Source: Romanomermis culicivorax (Eukaryota; Nematoda; Enoplea; Mermithida; Mermithidae). Taken from it: a stretch of 64,000 nucleotides of DNA. Both the position numbers and the translations under genes were made by a program. Below, one piece after another: positions 30,621 to 41,868 of the stretch; the stretch's first letter is position 1, and the number at the start of each line of letters is the position of its first letter. The notes under the pieces are model-generated. The model was not told the DNA's origin and did not search any database. It was given only the letters and a program-made list of their open reading frames with translations. The stretch spans positions 310,001 to 374,000 of the forward strand of contig CAWUHX010000310.1 of assembly GCA_963922205.1 (NCBI GenBank). The letters are read 5' to 3'.

Positions 30621-31097
30621 GATATGTGAATAAAAGATTATTTAAAATTCCAACGCCTAAGTCGAACTGTTATCGAGGTCTAGACGTCATGCGTTTGAGG
30701 GTCAAGTTCAGTATTGTGCGAAAACCGCAATGATCAGGATGTCCATTGCAGTGACCATTGGCTATTCTATGTTGAAAAATGTAAAATATTGTACGAAGAT
30801 CAGTAACCTGATCACTAATACATTCATTATGCCTTTTCCAAAGTCTGAAGTTTATCAGAGTGACCGACCAACAGAGTTAACTGGGGTGAGCATTAGTCAT
30901 TCGTGTCACAGCATTAGTCATTCGACGTCCAGTGACCGTGTGCAGAATTTTTATGGTTCAGCTCATAAGACGCCCGAAATTATGAGAGTGGGGTGATTGA
31001 TGGAAAAGTTTTTGGAATTTTGGCCTAAAAATAACCCAAAAAAATTCAAAAAATCGTATTTTGGGCTTTTAGTTATGAAAAAATCTACAATTTGATC
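30621..31097. other. No recognisable gene
   Basis: Short direct repetition of GCATTAGTCATTCG near 30891-30925 and nothing else identified. Confidence 0.4.
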
Positions 31098-33422
31098 CAT
31101 ACATGTAATGGAGCTCCGGGGTCTGGGGGGGTTGGAGCACTTTTTTGGGGCCGGGGGTCAGTAATTCCCAAAATTTTGGGGGGAGGGGTCCCTGAAGGAA
31201 AAAAAATTCGATTTTTTTCACAAAAAATGCCCAAAAAACGGTTTAAAAAGTAGTATTTTCGTCTAAAAAATGATAAAATATGTACTTATGGCGCGAAGCG
31301 CCGAGAAAATTGACGTTTTTGACCATTTTTTGTTCAAAAATTGACATTTTTCATGGAAAAAATGACATTTTTCAGTATTTTTCTGACTAAAACTATGGGG
31401 GTCCCTAGGGCTACCATATGGCTAGCCATAGGATTGGAAAATCCTGGGGGGGGTCGCCCAATGGCTAGCCATATGGTCGACGATTTCTGGGGGGGGGGGT
31501 TCCCATAGCACTTCCCCCCCCCAATTACATGTAGTGATGGACCGATGGCCAAAAATTTGCCATCGGCCGATGCCGATGCATCGGCCAGGGTCACCGATGG
31601 CATCGGCCGATGCATCGGCCGATGGCCGATTGCCGATGCATCGGCTGTAACATGTACAAAATGCAACCTGAAGTTGCTACACTGTAACAAATTTAAAATT
31701 ATTATGAATTATTCACAAAGTTCTACTGATATTTTCAACATTCAATAACTAACAACGTTTCATTCATCCAATTTCTCATCAACAACGGCATCTGTTGCAC
31801 TACCTTCACTTTGATTGCTGAGTTCACTAGAAGCTTCTTCAACTTCAGCTTGTTTTTCCAGTTTGCACTATTGAATCCAATTTCAGCAATAAACGGGATC
31901 TTTTTCCACTTCTAACATCTTTTGCCTTTTAAAATGATCATTCACTAGCTACTGACCCGATTGGAGCTGATACAAATTTCATGGAAAGCTAAAGAAATTT
32001 TTTTCATAATGAAACTTATTTTCAACTGCACACTATTTGGCTCACATTGGCTAATTCTGGTTTTGTTGCAGCATTTTACTTCCATTATTCTACGTATTCC
32101 AAAACAATGGCATTTGCTTGCTAAAATATTGACATTGCATATTTTTCGGGCTACAGCTCATCTTCAGATAAACTTGCAATGCCCAAATAGTGCCTGAAAT
32201 TGGTCAGTTTTGTGTAAATGCTTGAATTATTTACATTAGTATTAATTGTGGCTTACTGAGAAAGTTTGGAGAATGAGTTTGAAGATTCATTCAAATTTTT
32301 GAACCATATTTTCAGAAAAGCGTTGATTTTGTTGTTTTTGATCGACAACCATTCTAGCCAAAGCTATAGTCGTTCTTTCTTGAAATGCTTCTGAATAATG
32401 AAGGTGGAAAGCAAGTAGTATTTTAGATTTTCACGATTTTTTGATAAACAATATATTATATAGAAAAGGAAATTGGTGAGCATACTGACCCAACCCTTAA
32501 CAATATTTCGAGTAAAAAATTTACAATAAGGGCTCTATGTAAACGATTTTGACAACGATACTGATTTGTGTCACTTTTCTATTAGGAAGCATTTTATAAA
32601 AAACAGACTATAGTTCAGCTTTGTCTTCTGCTTGAGGATCACAGAAAGCCTAAATTATTTAATTTTGATTTGTATGATCAATATGTGTTATATTTCAAAT
32701 TTCAATCCATCCTTTTTAAATCCAGGATCTAGTAAAGATGCCAAAGCATGAAGTCTATTGTCTTCAATGGGTTTAAAGTGGGCTCGATTATGATTTCTAT
32801 AACAATATTGATTCATTTTCCCCCACAATTCCTTCTTAATGAACCCAATCCAGGAAAGTTGAAATTGTGGATTCAGTGGCGTAAAATTCTTAATCCACGA
32901 TTCTTTGATTTATGTTTCTCAAAAAAATTTAGCCACAAAATCTAGCTTACTTTTCTTCAGCTATTTCCTCCGAAATACAGGCGTTTTTAGACTCATAGAT
33001 TTTTACAGTTTCTGCAAAACATTTTAACAAATTGACAAGCTGCCAAAACATAATTATCTAAGGCGTGGATACATTATACATGTATTAAAGTATATTCTTA
33101 CCGCCGCAGCTAAAATATCCCATTCATAGCTTGTCAAATTCTTGTTATCTAGTTCATCAATGGCAACAAAGGGCAAATATGCCAGACATTAAAACGATCA
33201 TTTTCACAAAAAATAGTGTATTTACTAGAGTAACTGTAAAATATGTATGTGAAGAATCTGTTTTTTAAGCATATGCACCTGCATTCATTGTAACAAAAAC
33301 AATCGGCCATCGGCCGATTATTTGCCAAAACATCGGCCGATGGCCGATGGCAGAAAAACGCAACAATCGGCCGATGCATCGGCCGATGCCGATGCATCGG
33401 TCCATCACTAATTACATGTATG
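31098..33422 (-). mobile_element. Family A MITE (A2) carrying hAT copy 2
   Basis: Left end CATACATGTAATGGAGC at 31098, right end TTACATGTATG ending 33422. Exact 8-bp target duplication ATTTGATC (31090-31097, 33423-33430). The right terminal repeat of the MITE is split by the hAT element. Removing the hAT and one target duplication leaves a MITE of about 440 bp like A1. Confidence 0.9.
31532..33410 (-). mobile_element. hAT transposon, copy 2, inserted in the A2 terminus
   Basis: Ends TAGTGATGGACCGATGGCC and CGATGCATCGGTCCATCACTA. Exact 8-bp target duplication ATTACATG (31524-31531, 33411-33418), which is part of the family A terminal repeat. On the minus strand it carries the same decayed transposase as copy 1, including KPIEDNRLHALASLLDPGFK; here the DPGF reading is kept where copy 1 has DRGF. 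Stops and frameshifts make it non-functional. Confidence 0.92.
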
Positions 33423-33430
33423 ATTTGATC

Positions 33431-33881
33431 GTTTTAGTTCAATACCATTCGACGAGGGCTACTCGAAACAAAAAAACATGGAGTCGTTTCGGTATTTTCA
33501 ACACAGTTTAACGAGAATTTTTCGGATTAACCTCAAATTTGAACCAAACGATATAGACGAATGATCACTTTATCATTGGGAGCTGCTTAAGTTGATAAAG
33601 TGAATTCTTCAATCATAATTTTTTAAAGCAAAGTCGCTGTTTCGAGTAGCTCTCCTACTTGAAACGAGCGAACAAATAATATTTTATTTCAATTACCCGG
33701 CCTATTGGGGTTACTTAAAAAAACAAAATACGATAATAAACGATCAACAATTATATATTTTCATGATAATAGGCATGAAAAAGGCACGAGATTACATGGT
33801 TATGGAATGTGAATGACAAAAAATCACAAATTTTACTCAATCTGATTGCTGACTTCCTGATCGAGTGTAAACTATGTTGTA
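33431..33881. other. No recognisable gene
   Basis: AT-rich unique-looking sequence. GAGGGCTACTCGAAAC near 33455 and GTTTCGAGTAGCTCTCC near 33635 form a loose inverted repeat about 190 bp across. Confidence 0.35.
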
Positions 33882-34857
33882 CAGGGTGAGCCAAAAAAGG
33901 CGTCCGATGAAGCTGCGAATTGCTGCATTAGAATGCCCTGTTTGTTTTTGTGACAAGGGCCGAAATTTATGCTTTTAGCGTTTATGGTTACTGTACAAAC
34001 AGAAATTTAGTATAAGTGGTCATTTTTCAAAAAGTGAAAGTTGTGAAATCAAAGTAAAGCTTGTCCTATTGTGAAAAAAGTTTTTTAAAGCTGTTTATAC
34101 ACAATAATACTTTGAAAATCACCCAGATTTAATTTAGAGTAAGCAACTTCTTGTTTCAATATGGGCAAAATTTTGTCAAAATCAAAAGCTTTTGTTTTGA
34201 AGCTGTAAAAAACAAAATCAATTCTGTAATTGACCAGCTCGAAAAACGATTAAAATTATTGATGAAACAGAAAGTAAGACACACTAAAACGGCTCTTTTG
34301 TAGTTTTCAGCTGCATGGTGCTTATGATTTGATCTATTTTACTTTTTCTATTGTAAAACATGTTGATTTTTGTCAATTTTTGGTTGTTATTTGGAAAAAA
34401 TTCGACGTTTAGTAGTTTTGATTCCAGCGAGTCAATATTTCAGCAATCTGCCTAAAATTTTGCATTATTGTTTTACTTATCTTTTATTTTTACTTTTACC
34501 TAAAATTTTGTTTTACTTATCGACGGTAGCAGACATGCACGGCAAGAATTTTCCAGGGGGAGGGTCCTTGAGCTTTTTATCCAGGAGGTAGGGGGGTGGG
34601 AAAAAGTTCTGAAAGCTCGTTTTTCATACAAAATATGCACAAAAATCATCAAAAAAGCTGTCTTAAAAAAAGTTCAGGGGGAGGTGTTTGACGATTTTTT
34701 TAGGCCAGGGGTGGTGACCAGGGTCTCAGGATGGGGGTTTACCCCTCCTACCCCCTATGTGCATGTATGGACGGTAGCAAACCGCATTAGAAAATCTACA
34801 CTCTTTTGAAAGCTATGAAAGTCATTACCACCGGTCGCCTTTTTTTGGCTCACCCTG
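33882..34857. mobile_element. Mariner-type MITE (K2) with nested L1
   Basis: Inverted ends CAGGGTGAGCCAAAAAAGG and CCTTTTTTTGGCTCACCCTG, flanked on both sides by TA. Contains the short element L1. Internal sequence (TTGTTTCAATATGGGCAAAATT) matches K3 in inverse orientation. No ORF. Confidence 0.85.
34530..34769. mobile_element. Family L MITE (L1), nested in K2
   Basis: Ends CAGACATGCACGGCAAG and GTGCATGTATG; exact 8-bp target duplication GACGGTAG (34522-34529, 34770-34777). The termini resemble those of families A and B (CATAC-TGTA). Confidence 0.8.
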
Positions 34858-34859
34858 TA

Positions 34860-36467
34860 TAAGTAGTACCTTGTTCGTCACACAAATCTTTGACCAAGTG
34901 GCGCAAATCGCCTTTAGTCAGCGGAAACCTTCAATTAAAAATATTTTTATCATATATTATGGATTGTTTCAAGTAGCCCCAAAAAATCGAAATCATGCGG
35001 AGGGGAGTATCATCAAAAATTTTGTGGTAAAACTGGAAGAAATCGGAATAATTTTTTTTGAACAGCATTCAAAAAGCTTTCGAAATCAGCTTTCTAGTAA
35101 AACCAGACCAAGGGCGAAGTTTGCCAACTTCAAGAAGCCAGCAAAAACGTACAACACTATAAATATTATATATTATCAAACCAAATTATATACATAAGAA
35201 AGAGCAATCAATTTTGCATGGAAACATCTAAATACTGGTTCATATCGACTAATGAGTGTTGACAGATAAGTCTTTGAAACGTTTATTGATTTTTGTTCCA
35301 ACTAGCCTCCCTCGACGATGGGTATTAGTTGCTCTTGGATTTAGGATTTTAGGGCTGCAGATATTATAGCCACCTTTAATAAAGCATGCTTAATGGTAGT
35401 CAATCGTTGGATTTGGTTGAGTTCTATCTGAAAATAGAATTAAAATTTAATTTTTTGATGGAGTTATATCAGTTTGATGTTTAGATATTTATATCAATTC
35501 CAAAAATATGTTCAGATCATCAAATTTTGAGTTACCTCCGGAAACAATTTTCCTTGTAGTGGACAGCTTTTTGTAAACATTTTTTCCAGATTTTTAATAT
35601 TTACATCACGGGTAATGTAAACACAGTTAATCGCGTAAAGATTTCGATGTTCATTTTTTGACATGCTTTATTTTTTTATTAAATAAACAAACTACGAATC
35701 CTAGGAGATATAGTTTTTATAGCTCGAAATTCCTGGTTACTTCGGTGTTGCGATGCTGCTGCTCTTTTCTTCGAAAAACCAGTTTTTTTTCATTATTGAC
35801 GCTTCTTCGTGGGTGGTCTTATGAAATACATTTTTCAAAATCGAGATTTTGTTCTATTCCGTCAAATTCAACCCGTTTTGCTTGGTAAATATTTTCTTTG
35901 TTAAAACATGCGAGTGAACACAACACCATTTTCGTTAATTTCTGGTTACTGTAGGTATCATTTCGTTAGAATCTTGTCCGCGAAAAATTTACAATTTCAT
36001 TATTGCGCGAACGCGACTAGGAAATTATTCAAAAAATGAAATCTACGATTACCCGCTTACGTACATTATCATGAAGCTTCATCTACAGTATGACGTCACT
36101 TGCAAATCACATGCTGCATTCAATACTTCCTAATTTAGCAGGGAAATGAAAAGACTGTGATGTAAGCGTAGAATGTCGCCCGTATTTTACGTTTCTCTTC
36201 TGGTTCTGGGTTTTTTTTAAACCAAAAATGAATAATCATTTTTTACATGCTATTTTTCCAGTGAAGAGTTGGAAGGTAATACTTCGCGGTGCTTAACAAT
36301 CTGTGGATAATCAAAAGTTGAATAAGACGATCGTTTTTTGGTGTGGTAAAGTGGAAAATTCTTTTCTTGAGCAAACAATCAACAAGTCAATAATTCGTGT
36401 AATGTCTTTCATTCCAAATGGACAATATTAGGGATGACCAGGTGCCACTTCTTCGCCGTCTAGGCAC
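34860..36467. other. No recognisable gene
   Basis: An open frame of about 108 codons at 34871-35197 (rich in Lys, Asn and Ile) has no recognised family and ordinary AT-driven composition. A perfect TGACGTCA octamer lies near 36091. Nothing else is identifiable. Confidence 0.35.
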
Positions 36468-36699
36468 CATACATCACATAGGGGGTAGGGGGTAAACCCT
36501 CGTACCTGAGACTCTGGCCACCACCGTGGCCCAAAAACCATCGTCAAACACCACCCTGAACTTTTCCCAACACAGCTCTTTTGATGATTTTTATGCATAT
36601 TTTGTAGGAAAAACAACCTTTTGCTCGCCCCCCCCCCCCTACCCCCCTCGGATAAAAAGTCCAAGGACCCCTCTGGAAAATTCTTGCCGTGTATGTCTG
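36468..36699. mobile_element. Family L MITE (L2), inverted
   Basis: Ends CATACATCACATAGG and GAATTC-free arm ATTCTTGCCGTGTATGTCTG; target duplication CTAGGCAC/CTAGGCAT, 7 of 8. Same body as L1 in reverse, including the C-run arm. Confidence 0.7.
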
Positions 36700-36824
36700 C
36701 TAGGCATTTAGCGGTGCCAATCATACATGATATTGTTACCTATTCATTATAAACATTCTGACCTTTTATCTTCGTCATGAATGTAATCTGTTTGTAGATG
36801 AGTTCCATATTTTTTGCACCTTCG

Positions 36825-38442
36825 GATATCTGGATATATCCGGATATTTTCACTGTTCAAAAGAGAAGTAAAAGTTACTCAGAAGCATACATGTAATTGG
36901 GAGGGAAGTGCTAAAGGAACCTACCCCCCTCAGAAGTCATCGGCCATATGGCTAGTCATTGGGCGACCGCCCCCAGGATTTTCCAATCCAATGGCTAGCC
37001 ATATGGTAGCCCTGGGAACACCCATACTTTTGGTCGGAAAAATACTGAAAAATGTCAATTTTCGAACAAAAAATGGTCAAAAATGTCCATTTTCTCGGCG
37101 CTTCGCACCATGAATACATTTTTTATAGTTTTTTAAAGAAAAATTACTATTTTTGAACCGTTTTTCGGATTTTTTTGTGAAAAAATCAAGTTTTTTTCCT
37201 GCAGAGGCCCCTGCCCCTAAAATTTTTGGAATTAGTGATCGCCGGCCCCAAAAAAATTCGCCCTACTCCTCCCCAGACCTCAGTGCCCCGTTACATGTAT
37301 GCTGAGAAGTTACGTGCTACATTATGGGGTATCCTCATGTGAACGATTCCCAAGTGATCGAATTCCCAATTGAGTGATTCCAAATGAGCTATAGAGAATG
37401 TAATAACCTTTTCTTCAAATTTTCCTTCTTTTCCTTGTATTTTTCTCCGTTTTTCTTTGGTTCTGTGTGTTGCTTATGTTTTCGTATATGTACGTTTTTG
37501 CATTTTTATCTTTTGTCTCTGGTTTCTTTCATTTCCTTTTTTCTTGCCATCTACTTTTTCTTTTTTGGTCTTGAAACAATACATTATAAGTTGCAATGTT
37601 TAATAAGCATTGTCTCCCAAATAATTTCTATACAATTCGGCGCGCTCTATTTCATATTTAATTTTCTTCTTTGTGATTTTTTTCATTTTTTCTTACTTTT
37701 CATCTTAGTTTTCTGCTTTTACTCCTTTACCTTTCCCTTTTTCTATTCTCCTCATTCTTTCTTTTTTTGTTATTTTTCCACATTATTTTTTCTTTCTTCC
37801 TTGCTGCTTTCTTTGTCTTGCATCTTCTTTCTTGTCTTTTTTTCAGGGTTATTTTCCTTTTCTAATTCTTTTCCACCTATTTTCACGTATTCTTAATGTC
37901 TTTGTTTTTGTTGACGTTTGTTTTCTCGTCATGTTTTGTTTCTTCCAACATTCTTTTGTTTATATTTTTATGAAGATTTTCACACTTACAACAATGAAAG
38001 GCTCAAGCATGCTGAACTGTACAAGAATTATACGGAAAACTTAGATCATTTAAAATGACAACTTATACTGTATTCTGTCATGAGCAAAAAGAGAAAAAAT
38101 TAGATGACAAGAAGGAAGAAAATGAGAAAACATACATAAACAAAAACATAAGCAATAGATACAGAAAACGAAAGAAAAAAGAAATGCATACAAAGAAAAA
38201 GTAGAGAAGGAAAATATGAAGAAAGTGATATTAAATTCTTGATCGCTCGTTTGGAATTGCCCAATTGGGACTTTGCTCACTTGGGAATCGCTCAATTGAG
38301 AATACCCCATAAGGTAGCGCGTAACTCTCAGTAACATCTACTTCTTTTTTGAACAGTGAAAATATCCGGATATTTTTTCACATCCGGATCCGTTTTTCAA
38401 AATATTCGTCCGGATATGCGGATATCCGACGCACATCACTAC
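36825..38442. mobile_element. Long inverted-repeat (foldback) element Q
   Basis: The arm TATCCGGATATTTTCACTGT at the left recurs inverted at about 38350-38380, and pairing continues inwards through AGAGAAGTAAAAGTTACT and sequences around 37320-37390 versus 38230-38330. A pyrimidine-rich stretch (37395-37990) faces a purine-rich one (38085-38220). The right terminus reads GTCGGATATCC..ACATCACTA, hAT-like; the left terminus is truncated. Family A copy A3 sits in the left arm. Confidence 0.6.
36886..37301 (+). mobile_element. Family A MITE (A3), nested in Q
   Basis: Ends CATACATGTAATTGGGAGG and CCGTTACATGTATG. Target duplication CTCAGAAG/CTGAGAAG, 7 of 8. Body as A1, with shorter C runs. Confidence 0.85.
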
Positions 38443-39500
38443 TATATACAATGTTTATTTTTTGTTTTTTACTGATTACTTTCTTCAACTTAGTTTAATT
38501 ACGTATAAATTTTGAAGAATGGCTAATTTTAATCATTACACTCTTATATGGAACTTTTTTACCATTTTCATGAGCAATGAAATAAGGAAAATGGGTAACT
38601 AATGTGCTCAACAAATAGCCGTGGTGGTCTGGTCAAGATAAACAAAGCTTCAGGCACAGGAGCTCGAAGAAGCGCTTGGTAAACCATCCACTGATTAACA
38701 GGAAATATTTAGCCGAGCAGAGAGCCGCAGGAAAAATCAAAAATGAGGTAGGTGAGGTTAAACGACCTCAGAAGCTGGTTTTGTAAAAACTTGGAGACAT
38801 CGGTCACAATAGTTCCCATTCCAAAAATCGGGTTGTTTATTTGCTTGCGTCAATAGCCTATTTCAGATGCAGAAGACTTGGGTTTTTTGACACTATTTTT
38901 TGAAAACTCTAGAGATGATAAAACTATGAAAGTCGAAGATCTATTATTGGAAAATCAAGAAGAGTGTGCATGGCTTGCTTTCAAACTTAGCTCTACAATT
39001 CTTATGTGTTCCACCTACAAGTCTATCAAGCAAACGCCTGTTTTGCACGAGCGGTATCATTTCATTGGACGCTAGAACAAGGTTGCTGCCCAAAAAATTC
39101 GAAATTCTAGTATACTCGTCCACAAATTTGAAAATTGAGAAAGTTTGATCAATAATTTCAAATATTTACTTGTGATGAACCATGATGAAAATGAATCAAT
39201 TTTAACATCATTTGATAATTTTTTGTATCGGGCTCATCAACATGAATATAACATCCAAAGTAATAACCAGTGTCAAATCTGGTGGCCCCTTCACCAGTGC
39301 CTGGGACATCCCTAGAAAATATATCAAGATAGAAAATCCATTAGTGGAGTATTTCAGCTGGGGTGGTCAAAAGTTTGTGCAAAATTTTCAACCTTGAGAT
39401 GAGAATCCAGATCCGAAAAATTCTATTTCATCAGATCCAGGAAACTGCAATCATCAGGTTAATTCTGTATATATGGCATATCGGCATATGCTCATGAGTA
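38443..39500. other. No recognisable gene
   Basis: Short open frames only. 38640-38760 has a slightly more protein-like composition (KINKASGTGARRSAW), but no family is recognised. Confidence 0.35.
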
Positions 39501-39880
39501 AAGCCCTATTCAGAAGTGAAATCGCCAACTGTCGCCGATTCCTAGGGTTTAATCAGAGACTAAAAACACCCATATGATGTCTCATCCAATCTTGGCTTCT
39601 TATGCCTAGCATGCAAAAAATCACTGACTGTCATCTCTGATTCCTAGGATTAATCGGGAGTATTCAGTTGCCAAAGAGTCGCTAATAGAATCCTAAGAAT
39701 TGGCGGCAGTCGGCTCTATAAAATGGGTGGCTGCTTGCTGACGACAAAAATCCTTGGATTTCTTCTGAATTGGTGAAATCAGGAACAGTCGCTGATGGAA
39801 TGCCACGGAATCAGCAACAGTCCGCGACAGTCCTATAAAATCGGCGACTGTCGATGACAGAAATCCTTGGATTATTTCAC
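39500..39880. repeat. Degenerate short tandem repeat
   Basis: Repeated words around TCGCCGATTCCTAGG, CGACAGTCCTATAAAATCGG and GACTGTCG recur six or more times at irregular spacing. No ORF. Confidence 0.5.
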
Positions 39881-39910
39881 TTCTCGATTGGACTTAATCC
39901 TACATATATA

Positions 39911-40681
39911 CAGGGTGCGCCAAAAAAAGGCGACCGGTACTGACTTTCATAGCTTTCAAACGGGTGAAGCTTTTTCGATGCGGTTTTCTGCCGTGGATAA
40001 ATCAAACATCTGGCACAAAAAGTGCAAGGTTTCAGTCAGATTGCTCGTATATTGACTGACTATAATCAAAAATACTAAATGTCAGTTTTTCTGCAAATAA
40101 ATTTTGAAAAATTGACGAAAATTTACAAAATCAACGTGTTTTGCAACAGAAGAGTGCACTAAATCCAATTATGAGAACCATAAAACAGCTGGAAACTACA
40201 AGACAACCGTTTTATCGTGTCCTACATTCTTTAACACCAATAATTTCAATCGTTTTTTCGATCTGGTCAATGACAATTGATTTTGTTTTGATTTTGGTTT
40301 TTTCCCGAATGTCAAAACAAAAGCCGTTGATTTTGGCGAAATTTTGCCCCATATTGAAACAAGAAGTTGATGACTTTAAATTACGTGTAACTTATGAATC
40401 TGGGTGACTTTTGAAGTATTTTTGCGCGTAAAAACTTTTACAAAACGTTTTTCACAACAGGACAACTTTTACTTTGATTTCACAATTTTTACTTTTTGAA
40501 AAATGACCACTTTTACTAAATTTCTGTTTTTACAGTAACCATAAATGCTAGGAGCATAAAATTTTGCCTTTATGGGAAAGATAAACAGGGCATTCTAATG
40601 CAGAAATCCGCAGTGAAAAAGCTTTATTCGTTCAAAAGTTATGGAAGTCAGCACCGGCCGCCCTTTTCTTGGCTCACCCTA
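39911..40681. mobile_element. Mariner-type MITE (K3)
   Basis: Ends CAGGGTGCGCCAAAAAAAGG and CCCTTTTCTTGGCTCACCCT(A), flanked by TA on both sides. Internally related to K2 in opposite orientation. Confidence 0.8.
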
Positions 40682-40999
40682 TATATGTAATTAATTGAAA
40701 TTGAGTTGTATCAATTCTTATTTTTCATTTTAGTAATCATTGATTGCTGTTTTGGAAAAAGTTGGATTAAAAGCCCAAAAGGCAAACATGTTTAGACAGG
40801 ACATAACATGCTTTATTTCCGGCAGTCTAACAGCTAAATGCAACCTTCAGTCGCATCATAACCTATAGATTTGCTGAAACGAGCTAACACAAGCTTGCAA
40901 TCAAAAAGCTGACAGCGTTTCCGTAGCTGCTTCCTGCAGGCTACTACCTAAGCATATAAAACTCATATCAATAATATCCAGGAATGGCGAGTTCATCCT

Positions 41000-41285
41000 G
41001 GGTAATTCCAGTGGTTCCCACTAACAGGCGCCCACTTTGGCTTATGACGCAAGTATAACAAATAAACAATGTAATAAATTCTTTCTCCTGCCGTTCCGGT
41101 TCTACTAAGCGTAGAAGGAACAATAAGAAAAGTACGATGGGACGTGTGACACACAACCAAACGAGAAATTATGAGAATGATAAATCACTTTTTTGTGGTC
41201 ACATTGTGGCTTCGCCCAATAGTCAATTTTGCATAGATGTTGGATGACTGCTATCGTAAGCATATCCCTAACAAGATTATTGTGA
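41000..41285. repeat. Repeat shared with 59880-60120 (possible solo LTR)
   Basis: Segments AAATTATGAGAATGAT and TTTGCATAGATGTTGGATG followed by CTGCTATCGTAAGCATATCC recur, diverged, near 59980 and 60065-60105 in the same order. This could be part of an LTR. Ends were not defined. Confidence 0.4.
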
Positions 41286-41294
41286 CGCACTGGG

Positions 41295-41440
41295 CATACT
41301 TGTAACAGATCCGACCAGTTGGGGGGGAAGGTAAACCCAAAGTTTTGGGGTGGGAGTCCCAAAACTTTTTTTGGGGGTGGGGGTCGAAAAAAACGAAAAA
41401 ATTTCAAAAATTTTCCCAAAAAAGGCCAAAAAAGGTACTT
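41295..41440. mobile_element. Partial family B MITE (B5)
   Basis: Left terminus CATACTTGTAACAGATCCGA with the GGGGTCGAAAAAAACG and CCCAAAAAAGGCC body of family B. The right terminus is absent. Confidence 0.55.
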
Positions 41441-41868
41441 TTTTATCCAAGATCGATTGATTAATGTTGCACCAGCTTCCATCGAAATTTGTCAAGAAAC
41501 TGCCGTCATTCTAGCAGTCTATTTTTTCAAATTTTTTTTCCGTTACATGTAGTACATGCTCTCAACTCTCTCCAGACAAATAGCATTTGAAAAAACAAGC
41601 TGGGTACTTTTTTCTATCTCAATTGAAGAAAATGTATCCAGTAGTTGTAATTTGATAAATAAGTTCTGCAAAAAGAAGTCGTTTACACAAAGCTTTTGCT
41701 GTGAAATGCTTTGACACGAAAAGTTTCAAGCATTGTCTAAGCCAACTCCCATATATCCAATTTCATACGACTTTTGGTTTAGCGGAAAATTATAAAAATA
41801 CAAAACAGTACTTGCATTACGTTTTCATTTTCTAACTATGTTTCTTGATCACTTCCATTTATTTCAGA

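Noticed and set aside
36085..36100. TGACGTCA as a CRE-type promoter element
   Set aside because: A single octamer with no gene start nearby is expected by chance often enough to carry no weight.
37384..38044. Hydrophobic 170-codon frame resembling a membrane protein
   Set aside because: Phe/Ser/Leu content comes from a pyrimidine-rich arm of foldback element Q, not from a conserved membrane family.
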